In this document: positions 34,154-43,299 of the stretch, in pieces
Position numbering within the stretch: the stretch's first letter is position 1
Layout: every line of letters begins with the position of its first letter
DNA from: Paracoccaceae bacterium
Lineage (GTDB): Bacteria > Pseudomonadota > Alphaproteobacteria > Rhodobacterales > Rhodobacteraceae
Direction of reading: 5' to 3'
DNA length: 64,000 bases
Assembly: GCA_029862205.1 (NCBI GenBank)
Contig: JAOTXT010000008.1
Span: 1-64,000 of the forward strand
Translations under genes and position numbers: made by a program
The notes under the pieces: generated by a model
Databases searched by the model: none
The model's input: only the letters and a program-made list of their open reading frames with translations
What the model was told of the DNA's origin: nothing

Positions 34154-34770
34154 CTTGCCTCGGCGTCGAGCCAGGGAGTCGCGGCGCGGCGCTTGGCCTC
34201 GAAATCGCTGATCGCCTGATCCTTCTCGAGGCTCAGCCCGATCTCGTCGAGCCCGTTCAAGAGGCAGTGCTTCTTGAACGGATCGATCTCGAAGCGGATC
34301 TCGCCGCCATCGGGACCAGTGATCACCTGGTTCTCCAAGTCGACCGTGATGATCGCGTTGGCCCCGCGCTCGGCATCGTCCATCAGCTTGTCCACATCCT
34401 CTTGCGGCAGCACGATCGGCAGAATGCCGTTCTTGAAACTGTTGTTGTAGAAGATGTCGGCGAAGCTGGGGGCAATGATGCAGCGGATGCCGAAATCCTG
34501 GATCGCCCAGGGGGCATGCTCGCGTGACGAGCCGCAGCCGAAATTCTCGCCCCCGACCAGGATCTGCGCCTCGCGATAGGCGGGCTTGTTCAGCACGAAG
34601 TCCGGGTTCTCGGAGCCATCGTCTAAAAATCGCATCTCGTCGAACAGGTTCTTGCCCAGGCCCGAGCGTTTGATCGTCTTCAGGAACTGCTTGGGGATGA
34701 TCATGTCGGTATCCACATTGATCATCGGCAGGGGGGCTGCGACCGCGGTCAGCGAGGTGAATTTTTCCAT
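34150..34770 (-). CDS. leuD: 3-isopropylmalate dehydratase small subunit
   Basis: A 206-residue swivel subunit of isopropylmalate isomerase (leucine biosynthesis). Typical sequences: [42 protein letters not shown], and [14 protein letters not shown]. The start is the ATG at 34770 where family homology begins. It must pair with a LeuC encoded elsewhere: leuC is not in the window, although the two are usually adjacent. It overlaps the EEP gene by 4 nt if that gene starts at CTG. Confidence 0.95.
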   Translation of the reverse strand: MEKFTSLTAVAAPLPMINVDTDMIIPKQFLKTIKRSGLGKNLFDEMRFLDDGSENPDFVLNKPAYREAQILVGGENFGCGSSREHAPWAIQDFGIRCIIAPSFADIFYNNSFKNGILPIVLPQEDVDKLMDDAERGANAIITVDLENQVITGPDGGEIRFEIDPFKKHCLLNGLDEIGLSLEKDQAISDFEAKRRAATPWLDAEAS

Positions 34771-35001
34771 GATCCTGGCGTCTCCCGGTTGGGTTCGCGC
34801 CCGATAGATCATGTGCCGCGCCCGCGCGCAAGCTGTGGGCCGCGATCATCGCCACCCTGATGGCCTTTCGGGCACGCCAGTCCGGTCCGGTCACATCCCC
34901 TCACGCCCTGAAGACCCGCCGCCCCGGATGAGCCAAGCGCAACGGATTCACGGCACGGTTGCGTTAAAGGTTTAACAAACCATTGAGGAAGGAGAGCCGC
35001 C

Positions 35002-35475
35002 ATGAAGGCCGCATTCGCCATCCCCCTCATCGCCATCGCTCTTGCCATCGCTGTCCCGCAGGCCGAGGCCGCGCCCGCGGGTCCGTTGGCTTACACAGAA
35101 AAGCCCCAGGTGGCTCAAGCCCCGGTGATTCAAGCTGGGGATCGCAGAGACCGCTTCGAACGAAGGGCCGAGCGCCGGGAGCGCCGGGCCGAAAGGCGGG
35201 CGGAGCGCCGGGAATTCCGGCACCGCGATCGCGATTTCCGGCGTCGTGATTTCCGGCATCGCGACTCCCGGCGGTACCGGGACTTCCGCCGGGATTTCCG
35301 CCGGGATTTCCGGCATCGTGATCGCTTCAGGTATGATCGTTTCGGCTATCGCGACGACCGCCGGCGTGACCGGCGCCGTGATAGGCATCGCCGCCGGGGC
35401 AAGAACGATGCGGCCTATATCCTGGGCGGTGTCCTGGGCGCCGTGATTCTGTTCGGGATCCTCGATAATTACTAA
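35002..35475 (+). CDS. Arg-rich exported repeat protein
   Basis: A 157-residue protein with a Sec signal (KAAFAIPLIAIALAIAVPQAEA), a low-complexity strongly basic middle, and a C-terminal hydrophobic anchor (YILGGVLGAVILFGIL). The middle begins with ERRAERRERRAERRAERRE and continues as degenerate repeats of RDFRHRD/RRDFR. Basic periplasmic proteins of this sort may bind envelope polymers or metals, but there is no known family I can name. GGAGAG precedes the ATG; the upstream 30 nt contain a T/A-rich promoter-like segment. Divergent from leuD. Confidence 0.7.
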   Translation: MKAAFAIPLIAIALAIAVPQAEAAPAGPLAYTEKPQVAQAPVIQAGDRRDRFERRAERRERRAERRAERREFRHRDRDFRRRDFRHRDSRRYRDFRRDFRRDFRHRDRFRYDRFGYRDDRRRDRRRDRHRRRGKNDAAYILGGVLGAVILFGILDNY

Positions 35476-35478
35476 GAC

Positions 35479-36228
35479 TCAGGCGAACCACAGCCAAAGC
35501 CCGCGCAGGATGTAGATGGTGCTGACCGTCAGCACCACCCGCTTGCTCCAGCGCCGAAAACTGGTATCGGTCATGCGCTCGAGCACGCTCGCCGCCACGG
35601 TGGTCCCGATGATCGCCAGGACCACCGCGGCCGCATAGACCCACCATGGGATCTCAACGGCGAAGGCCGCGGCGAAACTGCCGAAATAGGCGATCCGGAA
35701 CAGATGCGCGACGACTTGGGTGAACCCCTTGGTGGCGACGATCTGCTTGCGGTCCAAGGGGCTCGCCTGAAAGAACATGTCCAGGATATGCCCTGCCGCG
35801 CCGCCGAAAAGCTGGATCACCATGATCACCGCGCCGCAAGCCCAAGGCATCCCCGGCTTGGTGATGTCCAGATGCAGCCGGCGCGTCGGGATCGCGTAGA
35901 CCAGGAAGGGCAGCGCCCCGATCACGAAATAGACCAGCGCCTTGTCCGGCAGAAAGGCGATCAGGCGCACCACCAGGAAGGTCAGCGCCGAGCCGATCAC
36001 GTAGTGCCCGACGATCCCCCATTGCACATGGTGCCGCCACAGCCAGGCGCGCCAGCCATTGGCGGTCGCCTGTGTCGCGCCGAACAGCACCATCGCGGGG
36101 GCCACGTCCAGGAAGACCAGCAGCACCCCCAGCAGCACCATGCCGCCCGCCATGCCGAAGATACCCGATAGGAACGAGGTCGCGATGACCGTCACCGCCA
36201 GGGTGATTAGCGCGAAGGGCGACAGCAT
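35479..36228 (-). CDS. TauE/SafE (TSUP) family membrane transporter
   Basis: A 249-residue inner-membrane protein with about eight hydrophobic helices. FLSGIFGMAGGMVLLGVLL near the N-terminus is the glycine-rich TSUP motif; VIMVIQLFGGAAGHILDMFF starts the second half. It starts at ATG 36228, overlapping the stop of the PcaB-like gene by one base (TGATG), so the two are translationally coupled. It may export a sulfur or carboxylate anion related to the lyase reaction; no substrate can be assigned. Confidence 0.82.
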   Translation of the reverse strand: MLSPFALITLAVTVIATSFLSGIFGMAGGMVLLGVLLVFLDVAPAMVLFGATQATANGWRAWLWRHHVQWGIVGHYVIGSALTFLVVRLIAFLPDKALVYFVIGALPFLVYAIPTRRLHLDITKPGMPWACGAVIMVIQLFGGAAGHILDMFFQASPLDRKQIVATKGFTQVVAHLFRIAYFGSFAAAFAVEIPWWVYAAAVVLAIIGTTVAASVLERMTDTSFRRWSKRVVLTVSTIYILRGLWLWFA

Positions 36229-37577
36229 CAGCGGCGTTTCGCCAGAAGATCGCGCACCATGGCGGGCGCAGCGCCCAGATAATTCGCCGGATCGACCAGG
36301 CGCACGAGCTCGTCGCGGCTCATCACCCCGGCGATCCGCGGCTCGGCGGCCAGGGCATCGAGGAAGCTGGTGTTGCCGTCCAGCGCGGCGCGGCAGCAAT
36401 CATAGACCAGATCGTGTGCTACCAGGCGGCCTAGCGCCGGGGCCAGGCCCATCATCACTGCCTCGGCGACGATCAGCCCGCCGGTCGCGTCCAGCACCTC
36501 GCGCATCCGCTCGGGCCTAACTTCCAATCCCTCCAACACCTCGCGCGCGGCGGTCAGCGACCCGGAGGCGACGATGAATGCGGTGGGGATCGCCTGCCAT
36601 TCCACATGCCACTGCCCGGTGGCGCGTTCGTGGTCCTGGACCATGGCGTCCAGCATAAGGTCGTGCTGGGCGCGCAGCGTCTTGGCGGCCGCCAGCATCA
36701 GCTCGGACCCGATCGGATTGCGCTTTTGCGGCATGGTCGACGACGCGCCGCGCCCGGGCTGATAGGGCTCCAGCGCCTCGCCGGTCTCGGTCTGCATCAT
36801 CAGCATCACGTCATAGGCGATCTTGCCCAGCGAGGCGCCGACCAGCGCCAGCCAGCCGGTGACCTCGGCGAAATTGTCGCGGATCGAATGCCAGGTGATC
36901 GGCGGCAGTCCGAGGCCCAGCTCCCGCGCCAGCGCCTGTTGTGTCGCGAGCCCGTCCTTTTCGCCGAGCGAAGCAAGCGTCCCCGCCGCGCCCGAAAACG
37001 AGACCACCTCGACCCGGGGGCGCAGTTCCCTCAACCGCGCCCGGTGCCGGTCAATCCCGCTCAGCCAAGTGGCGGCCTTGTAGCCGAAGGAAACCGGCAG
37101 GGCGTGCTGTAGATGCGTGCGCCCGGCCATCGGCGCCTCCGCATGGGCCTCGGCCAACTTGGCCAAGGCATCCGCGACCCCATCCAAATCCGCCGCGATC
37201 AGGTCCAGCGCGCCCCGGATTTGCAGCACATCGGCCGTGTCCATGATGTCCTGGGTCGTCGCCCCCCAATGACACCACTGGCCAAGCCCGTCCGGCGCCC
37301 ATTCGACAAGCTGTTCCACCAGCGGCAGGATCGGATAGCCGACGATTTGGGTCCGAGCAGAGAGCCGGTCCCAGTCGACGCGCGCCACATCGGCGACGGC
37401 GGCAATCGCCTCGGCCGCCTCATCGGGAATGATGCAAAACCCCGCCTGCGCCCGCGCCAGCGCCGCCTCCACATCGAGGTAACGCTGCACCACCGCCTCG
37501 TCGGAGAACAGCGCCCGCATCGCGGCGGTCCCGAACATGTCGCCCCAAAGGCGGGATTTGAGAACGAGCGAAGGCAC
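36228..37577 (-). CDS. 3-carboxy-cis,cis-muconate cycloisomerase-like lyase (PcaB/fumarase superfamily)
   Basis: A 449-residue member of the adenylosuccinate lyase/fumarase superfamily. GDMFGTAAMRALFSDEAVVQRYLDVEAALARAQ at the N-terminus is typical of PcaB-type proteins. The superfamily signature GRGASSTMPQKRNPIGSE is intact, and TTQDIMDTA contains the second conserved region. PcaB acts in protocatechuate catabolism, but no other pca gene lies nearby; some homologues are aspartate- or sulfolyases, so the substrate remains open. The start is GTG at 37577. Coupled to a TSUP transporter. Confidence 0.85.
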   Translation of the reverse strand: MPSLVLKSRLWGDMFGTAAMRALFSDEAVVQRYLDVEAALARAQAGFCIIPDEAAEAIAAVADVARVDWDRLSARTQIVGYPILPLVEQLVEWAPDGLGQWCHWGATTQDIMDTADVLQIRGALDLIAADLDGVADALAKLAEAHAEAPMAGRTHLQHALPVSFGYKAATWLSGIDRHRARLRELRPRVEVVSFSGAAGTLASLGEKDGLATQQALARELGLGLPPITWHSIRDNFAEVTGWLALVGASLGKIAYDVMLMMQTETGEALEPYQPGRGASSTMPQKRNPIGSELMLAAAKTLRAQHDLMLDAMVQDHERATGQWHVEWQAIPTAFIVASGSLTAAREVLEGLEVRPERMREVLDATGGLIVAEAVMMGLAPALGRLVAHDLVYDCCRAALDGNTSFLDALAAEPRIAGVMSRDELVRLVDPANYLGAAPAMVRDLLAKRR

Positions 37578-37605
37578 CGCGTCACCTCCCCTCGACGGCG
37601 GGATC

Positions 37606-37724
37606 CCCTCCCCCCGCTGGGGGGAGGGTTAGGGAGGGGGTGCCCACCTCTTCCATGCCCCGGCCTCGAGCCGGGGCCTCGACGGCCATCGCAACCCCGC
37701 GAGGTCCCGGATCAAGTCCGGGAC
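37606..37724. repeat. Cluster of three intergenic palindromes
   Basis: Three consecutive hairpins: CCCTCCCCCC-GCT-GGGGGGAGGG (37606-37628), GCCCCGGC-CTCGA-GCCGGGGC (37657-37677) and GTCCCGGA-TCAAG-TCCGGGAC (37704-37724). They lie between the aldehyde dehydrogenase stop and the lyase start and resemble dispersed alphaproteobacterial intergenic repeats. They may act as terminators. Confidence 0.7.
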
Positions 37725-37751
37725 ATCGTGGAGCCTTGGTCAAACCTTCCC

Positions 37752-39227
37752 TCACCTCAGCACGAACGGGTTGCCCGGCGCCGCGTCCGAGGTGTTGATC
37801 CAGACCGACTTGGTCTCGAGATATTCGCGAATCGCGCCGACCCCGCTCTCGCGGCCGATGCCGGAATGCTTCACGCCGCCGAACGGCATCATGTAGCTGA
37901 CCGCCCGGTAGGTGTTGATCCAGACCGTGCCGGCCTTCAGCGCCTTCGACATGCGCACGGCACGCCCGATATCCTTGGTCCAGACCCCCGCGGCCAGCCC
38001 GTAGATCACGTCGTTGCCGACCTCGACCGCCTCTACCTCGTCCTCGAAGCCGATGATCGACAGGACGGGGCCGAACACCTCCTCCTGCGCGATCCGCATC
38101 TCGTTCGAGACATTGGTGAAAATCGTCGGCTGCACGAATTGCCCGCCCGGCAGCCCCTCGGCCGGGCCGCCGCCATAGATGCAGTTGGCGCCCTCGGACT
38201 TGGCGATGTCGATATAGTCGAGAATTTTCTTGAACTGGGGCTCGGTCGTCACCGGGCCGATATTGGTGTCGGCCTCCATCGGGTCGCCAATCTTCGCGGT
38301 GCGCGCCATCTCGACCAGGCGCTCGGTGAACTCGTCGCGGATCGAATTCTGCACCAGAAGCCGAGAACCCGCCACACAGGTCTGCCCCGTCGCGGCGAAG
38401 ATCCCCGCAACCGCTCCCGAGGCAGCGGCGGCCAGGTCCGCATCCGCGAAGACGATGTTCGGCGACTTGCCGCCCAGCTCAAGCGAGACCCGCTTGATGC
38501 CCTTGGCCGCCTGGGAATAGATCATCGCGCCGGTGCGGTCCGAGCCCGTGAAGGTGATCTTGGCCACATCCTTGTGGGCGACCAGCGCCGCGCCCGCCTC
38601 GGCCCCGAAGCCCGCGACCACGTTGAAAACCCCGTCCGGCAGCCCCGCTTCTTTGGTCAGCGCCGCATATTCCAAGGTCGAGGCCGAGGTGAATTCCGAC
38701 GGCTTCACCACCACCGAGCACCCCGCCGCAAGCGCCGGCGCGCATTTCCAGGCGATGAAGAGTAAGGGCGAGTTCCAGGCGGTCAGCGCGCCCACCACGC
38801 CGACCGGCTCATGCGTCGTGAAGGCGAAGTGGTCCGCCTTGTCGATCGGCACCACCGTACCCTCGACCTTGTCTGCGAGCCCCGCGAAGTAATACCACCA
38901 CTCCGGGTGGTAGCGCATCTGGCCTGCCATCTCGGAAAGAAGCTTGCCGTTGTCACGCACCTCCAGCTCGGCCAGCCGGTCCGCGTTTTCGGCCACCAGG
39001 TCGCCAAGCTTGCGCATCGCCTTGCCGCGCGCCGAGGGGGTCATCGAGGCCCAGGGTCCGGTGGTCATGGCCGCCTTCGCCGCCGCCACGGCGCGGTCGA
39101 TATCGGCTTCGGTCCCGCGCGGCATCTTCGCCCAGACCTCGCCCCGGTAGGGATCGGCCGAGTCGAACCATTCGCCCCCAGCCGGGTCCACGTAAGCGCC
39201 GTCGATATAGTGCTGAAAGGTTTTCAT
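37752..39227 (-). CDS. NAD(P)-dependent aldehyde dehydrogenase
   Basis: A 491-residue aldehyde dehydrogenase superfamily enzyme. Catalytic Cys284 is in ATGQTCVAGS and general base Glu250 in SLELGGKSP; NAD-binding residues in TGSDRTG and the N-terminal ALTAWNSPLL are typical. Betaine/aminobutyraldehyde- or hydroxymuconic-semialdehyde-type substrates are possible. The ATG at 39227 has GGAGGAG upstream, so a start 8 codons earlier is not used. Divergent from the molybdenum hydroxylase operon, it may oxidise a product of related metabolism. Confidence 0.93.
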   Translation of the reverse strand: MKTFQHYIDGAYVDPAGGEWFDSADPYRGEVWAKMPRGTEADIDRAVAAAKAAMTTGPWASMTPSARGKAMRKLGDLVAENADRLAELEVRDNGKLLSEMAGQMRYHPEWWYYFAGLADKVEGTVVPIDKADHFAFTTHEPVGVVGALTAWNSPLLFIAWKCAPALAAGCSVVVKPSEFTSASTLEYAALTKEAGLPDGVFNVVAGFGAEAGAALVAHKDVAKITFTGSDRTGAMIYSQAAKGIKRVSLELGGKSPNIVFADADLAAAASGAVAGIFAATGQTCVAGSRLLVQNSIRDEFTERLVEMARTAKIGDPMEADTNIGPVTTEPQFKKILDYIDIAKSEGANCIYGGGPAEGLPGGQFVQPTIFTNVSNEMRIAQEEVFGPVLSIIGFEDEVEAVEVGNDVIYGLAAGVWTKDIGRAVRMSKALKAGTVWINTYRAVSYMMPFGGVKHSGIGRESGVGAIREYLETKSVWINTSDAAPGNPFVLR

Positions 39228-39440
39228 GGACCGGCTCCTCCCTTGGCTCAACGCGCCCGATAATACGGCGCTTCGCCGATAACCGAAGCCCTTGATTTCA
39301 ATTTTCCGAATGCCATCCCCAGGCCTGGCGGGTATACGCGCCGCCCTCCCTTGACGCGGGCATTTTGGCGTCGTTAGGTGCGGGTTCCGCCAAGCGAATG
39401 GCGGCCGGTTGAAACAGCTCGAAACTGGGATCCATCACCC

Positions 39441-40298
39441 ATGAGATACGAAGCGCCAAGCACGCTTGAGAACGCGGTCGCCCTGCTGGCGGGCGAGTCC
39501 GGCTCGGCCCATGTTCTGGCCGGCGGGACGGACCTGCTGGTCGGCATGAAATCCGGCTTCACCGAGCCCGACCTGATCGTCGACATCAAGCGGATCGACG
39601 GGATGCACACCGTAACCCAGGAAGACGGCGGCTGGCGCATCGGCGCGGCGGTGCCGGGCATCCAGCTGGGCGAGCACGACGGCGTCAAGGCCGACTGGCC
39701 CGGTGTCGTCGAGGCGCTCGAGCTGATCGGCTCGACCCAGATCCAGGGCCGCGCCACGATGGCCGGAAACTTATGCAACGCATCGCCCGCCGCCGACAGC
39801 GTGCCGGCGATGGTGGCGGCTGACGCCACGGTGCGGATCGCGGGCCCGAACGGCTCCCGCGACATTCCCGTCATCGAGGTTGCCACCGGCCCAGGCCAGA
39901 CCTCGCTCGCGAAAGGCGAGATCGTCGAATCGATCTTCCTGCCCGCGCGCCCGGTCCGCTCGGGCGACGCTTACCTGCGCTTCATCCCGCGCACCGAGAT
40001 GGACATCGCGGTGGTCGGCTGCGGGGTCAGTCTGACGCTGGACGAAGGCGGCACCTGCACCGCCGCGTGCGTTGCGCTGGGCGCGGTCGCGGCCACCGTT
40101 CTGCTGGTCGAGGACGCCGCCCGGGTGCTGATCGGCACGGCGGTCGATGACGCGGCGCTCGACGCCCTGGCCGCTGCCTGCTCGGCCGCCGCCAAGCCAA
40201 TCGACGACAAGCGCGGCACGGTCGCGTTCCGCAAGAAGGTCTCGGGCGTGCTGGCCCGCAGGGCCGCTAAGATCGCCCTCGAGCGTGCGAAAGGTTGA
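39441..40298 (+). CDS. Molybdenum hydroxylase FAD-binding subunit (CoxM/XdhB type)
   Basis: A 285-residue FAD subunit of the xanthine dehydrogenase family. MRYEAPSTLENAVALLAGESG, AHVLAGGTDLLVGMK (FAD pyrophosphate contact) and ATMAGNLCNASPAADSVPAM are standard. It transfers electrons from the 2Fe-2S subunit to an acceptor. It leads a medium-small-large operon with the next two genes (5-nt gap to the 2Fe-2S gene). The ATG at 39441 is where family homology begins; the Shine-Dalgarno is weak (GGGAT). Confidence 0.92.
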   Translation: MRYEAPSTLENAVALLAGESGSAHVLAGGTDLLVGMKSGFTEPDLIVDIKRIDGMHTVTQEDGGWRIGAAVPGIQLGEHDGVKADWPGVVEALELIGSTQIQGRATMAGNLCNASPAADSVPAMVAADATVRIAGPNGSRDIPVIEVATGPGQTSLAKGEIVESIFLPARPVRSGDAYLRFIPRTEMDIAVVGCGVSLTLDEGGTCTAACVALGAVAATVLLVEDAARVLIGTAVDDAALDALAAACSAAAKPIDDKRGTVAFRKKVSGVLARRAAKIALERAKG

Positions 40299-40303
40299 GC
40301 ACC

Positions 40304-40795
40304 ATGTCCCAGATCCACGTATCCACCACCATCAACGGGGATGCCACCGAATTCCTGTGCGAACCCGACGAGACGCTGCTCGACGCGCTGCGCGACCGCC
40401 TCGGCCTCACCGGCTCGAAGGAAGGCTGCGGCACCGGCGATTGCGGCGCCTGCTCGGTGACCGTGAACGGCCGCCTGGTCTGCTCGTGCCTGATGTTGGC
40501 CGCCGAGGCTGAAGACGCCGAGGTCACCACGATCGAGGGCATGGCCGAGGGCGAGGCCCTGCACCCCCTGCAGCGGAAATTCATCGAACATGCCGCGCTG
40601 CAATGCGGCATCTGCACGCCGGGCATCCTGGTCGCCGCCAAGGCACTTCTGGAGCAGAACCCCGCGCCGACAGAGACCGAGGCGCGTTACTGGCTGGCCG
40701 GCAACCTCTGCCGCTGCACCGGCTATGACAAGATCATCCGCGCCGTGATGGACGCGGCCGCCGAGATGAGGGGCGAGATGAGGAGGGCTTCCTGA
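40304..40795 (+). CDS. Molybdenum hydroxylase 2Fe-2S subunit (CoxS type)
   Basis: A 163-residue iron-sulfur subunit with both cluster motifs: the plant-ferredoxin-type GCGTGDCGACSV near 45-56 followed by CSCLMLA, and the C-terminal CGICTPG...CRCTGYDK. It wires the molybdenum centre to the FAD subunit. ATG at 40304 with AAGG upstream; its stop overlaps the start of the large subunit (TGATG at 40793-40797). Confidence 0.94.
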   Translation: MSQIHVSTTINGDATEFLCEPDETLLDALRDRLGLTGSKEGCGTGDCGACSVTVNGRLVCSCLMLAAEAEDAEVTTIEGMAEGEALHPLQRKFIEHAALQCGICTPGILVAAKALLEQNPAPTETEARYWLAGNLCRCTGYDKIIRAVMDAAAEMRGEMRRAS

Positions 40796-43044
40796 TGGCA
40801 CTCGACGACAAACTCGGGGTCAAGGACCGCACTTTCAAGATCGTCGGCACCAGGCCGAACCGCCCGGACGGAATCGACAAGGTCACCGGCCGCGCCCGTT
40901 TCGGAGCGGACATGAACGCGCCAGGGATGCTGACCGGCCATGTGCTGCGCAGCCCGCACCCCCATGCGCGGATCCGCGCGATCGACACTTCGAAGGCCGA
41001 GGCCCTTCCCGGCGTCAAGGCGGTGATCACCGCCAAGGATTTCGGCCACGTGCCTGACGACATGGCCGACGTGCTCGACCACTGCCTGGCGGGCGACAAG
41101 GTGCTCTATGACGGCCATGGGGTCGCGGCCATCGCCGCGGTCAGCCCGGCCGTCGCCAAGCAGGCCCTCAAGCTGATCGATGTGGACTACGAGGTCCTGC
41201 CCCACGTCACTGATGTCGACGCGGCGATGAAACCCGATGCGCCCGTCATCCGCGAGGCGGGCGGCGACGAGACCGTGCCGGACGGCATGTCGAAGAACGC
41301 GATGCATCGTTTCGAGTTCGGCCATGGCGATCCCGAGACCGGGTTTGGCGAGGCCGATCTGGTGATCGAGCGCAGCTTTAGAACCGAGGCCGCGCATCAG
41401 GGCTATATCGAACCCAATGCCTGCCTGGCGACGCTGGCACCCGACGGCCAGGCAGAGCTCTGGTGCTGCACGCAAGGGCACTACGCGGTGCGCGACATGT
41501 GCGCTGCGATCCTCGGCCTCGACAAGGGCATGTTGCGGGTCACGGCGTCCGAGATCGGCGGCGGGTTCGGCGGCAAGACCACGGTCTTCATCGAGCCGAT
41601 CGCCCTGATGTTGTCGAAGAAGACCGGGCGCCCGGTGAAGATGGTGATGACCCGCGACGAGGTCTTCCGCGCCAGCGGGCCCACCGCCTCGACATCTTCG
41701 GATGTCAAGATCGGCATGACAAAGGACGGCACCATTACCGGCGCCTTCGCCGAGTTCCGCTACCAGGGCGGCGCCTATCCCGGCTCGCCGGTGGAATTCG
41801 GCGCCATGGCCTGCTTCGCGCCCTACGACCTGAAGCACGTCAAGACGGTTGGCTGGGATGTGGTGACGAACCGCCCGAAACAGGCGGCCTACCGGGCACC
41901 CGGCGCGCCGATGGCCGCCTTCGCGACCGAGAGCGTGATCGACGAGCTTTGCCAGAAACTGGGTCTCGATCCGGTCGAGACGCGGCTCAAGAACGCGGCC
42001 AGCGAGGGCACCAAGTCGGCTTATGGCCCCACCTTTCCGCAAATCGGCGTCAAGGCGACGCTCGAGGCTGCAAAAGCGCACCCCCATTACGCCGCGCCCT
42101 TGGGCCCGAACCAGGGCCGCGGCGTGGCCACTGGGTTCTGGTTCAACTTCGGCGGCAATACCTGCGTCAGCCTGAACGTCAATGCCGACGGCACGGTCAG
42201 CCTGACCGAGGGCAACCCGGATATCGGTGGCTCGCGCGCTTCTATGACCATGATGGCGGCCGAGGAGCTGGGGATCCCCTACGACCGCATCCGCACGGTG
42301 ATCGCCGATACGGGCTCGCTGGGTCTGAACGACGTAACCGATGGCAGCCGGGTGACCTTCGCGGTCGGGCTCTCCACGATCAAGGCGGCCCGCGACGCGA
42401 TCCGTGTCATGTGCGAGCGCGCGGCCATGGTCTGGGGCATCGACCCGGACGCAGTCGAGTGGGAGGACGGGCACGCCAAGCCGGCGGGCCCAAATGCGGG
42501 CCAGTTCCCGCCCATGTCGCTGGCCGAGATCGCGGCTCAGGCCTCGAATACCGGCGGCCCCATTGCCGGACACCACGAGGTCAATGCGGAAGGCGCGGGT
42601 GTCAGCTTCGCCACGCATCTGGTGGATTCGGAGGTCGACCCCGAGACCGGGGCGGTCAAGACTCTGCGCTACACGGTGTTCCAGGATGCCGGCAAGGCGG
42701 TGCATCCGTCCTATGTCGAGGGCCAGTTCCAGGGCGGCGCGGTGCAGGGCATCGGCTGGGCGCTGAACGAGGAATACATCTATGGCGAGGACGGCAAGCT
42801 GCAGAATGCGGGCTTCCTCGACTACCGGGTGCCCGTCGCCTCGGACCTGCCGATGATCGACACGGTGATTCTCGAGATCCCGAACCCCGGTCACCCCTAT
42901 GGGGTGAGGGGCGTTGGCGAGACCTCAATCGTGCCGCCCTTGGCGGCGATCGCCAACTCGGTCTCGAACGCCGCCGGCGTGCGCCTGACCGACATCCCGA
43001 TGTCGCCGCCCAAGGTGCTTGAGGCGATCGACGCCGCCGGGTAG
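40795..43044 (+). CDS. Molybdenum hydroxylase molybdopterin-binding large subunit
   Basis: A 749-residue large subunit of the xanthine dehydrogenase/aldehyde oxidase family. Molybdopterin-cytosine-dinucleotide contacts ASEIGGGFGGKT and the catalytic Glu in VRGVGETSIVPP are present. The active-site loop reads AAYRAPGAP, not the AYxCSFR of form I CO dehydrogenases or AYRGAGR of form II, so this is not a CO dehydrogenase. An N-heterocycle, aldehyde or aromatic-CoA type substrate is more likely. Translationally coupled to the 2Fe-2S subunit; a MoaD-like protein follows in the same operon. Confidence 0.92.
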   Translation: MALDDKLGVKDRTFKIVGTRPNRPDGIDKVTGRARFGADMNAPGMLTGHVLRSPHPHARIRAIDTSKAEALPGVKAVITAKDFGHVPDDMADVLDHCLAGDKVLYDGHGVAAIAAVSPAVAKQALKLIDVDYEVLPHVTDVDAAMKPDAPVIREAGGDETVPDGMSKNAMHRFEFGHGDPETGFGEADLVIERSFRTEAAHQGYIEPNACLATLAPDGQAELWCCTQGHYAVRDMCAAILGLDKGMLRVTASEIGGGFGGKTTVFIEPIALMLSKKTGRPVKMVMTRDEVFRASGPTASTSSDVKIGMTKDGTITGAFAEFRYQGGAYPGSPVEFGAMACFAPYDLKHVKTVGWDVVTNRPKQAAYRAPGAPMAAFATESVIDELCQKLGLDPVETRLKNAASEGTKSAYGPTFPQIGVKATLEAAKAHPHYAAPLGPNQGRGVATGFWFNFGGNTCVSLNVNADGTVSLTEGNPDIGGSRASMTMMAAEELGIPYDRIRTVIADTGSLGLNDVTDGSRVTFAVGLSTIKAARDAIRVMCERAAMVWGIDPDAVEWEDGHAKPAGPNAGQFPPMSLAEIAAQASNTGGPIAGHHEVNAEGAGVSFATHLVDSEVDPETGAVKTLRYTVFQDAGKAVHPSYVEGQFQGGAVQGIGWALNEEYIYGEDGKLQNAGFLDYRVPVASDLPMIDTVILEIPNPGHPYGVRGVGETSIVPPLAAIANSVSNAAGVRLTDIPMSPPKVLEAIDAAG

Positions 43045-43053
43045 CGCAGTCTG

Positions 43054-43299
43054 ATGGTCAAGGTCGCGATCTGGGGCTCGCTGCGTGAGGCGACCGAGGG
43101 CGCGGCCGAGGTCGAGGTTGAGGCCGCCAACCTCCGCCAGCTCCTCGACGGGCTGGCGGAACGCCACCCGGCGATCCGCCCCCAGATCGAGCGCGGTGTT
43201 TCGGTCTCGATCGACGGGCTGATCTTCAACGATTCCTGGTTCCAGCCGGTCAGCCCCGACAGCGAGGTGGTTCTGCTGCCGAGGATCGTGGGCGGTTAG
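43054..43299 (+). CDS. MoaD/ThiS family sulfur carrier protein
   Basis: An 81-residue ubiquitin-like protein with the C-terminal Gly-Gly needed for adenylation and thiocarboxylation (RIVGG). It would donate sulfur in molybdopterin synthesis or a related step, probably supporting the molybdenum hydroxylase encoded immediately upstream. No moaE is nearby. Its last 4 nt overlap the end of the convergent HPF gene. Confidence 0.85.
   Translation: MVKVAIWGSLREATEGAAEVEVEAANLRQLLDGLAERHPAIRPQIERGVSVSIDGLIFNDSWFQPVSPDSEVVLLPRIVGG

Noticed and set aside
36228..37577. Protocatechuate pathway gene pcaB with certainty
   Set aside because: Superfamily signature is clear, but no pca neighbours are present and the partner is a TSUP transporter, so the substrate stays open.
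40795..43044. Aerobic CO dehydrogenase (coxL)
   Set aside because: The loop AAYRAPGAP lacks the CODH-specific AYxCSFR or AYRGAGR motif; only a general molybdenum hydroxylase is supported.
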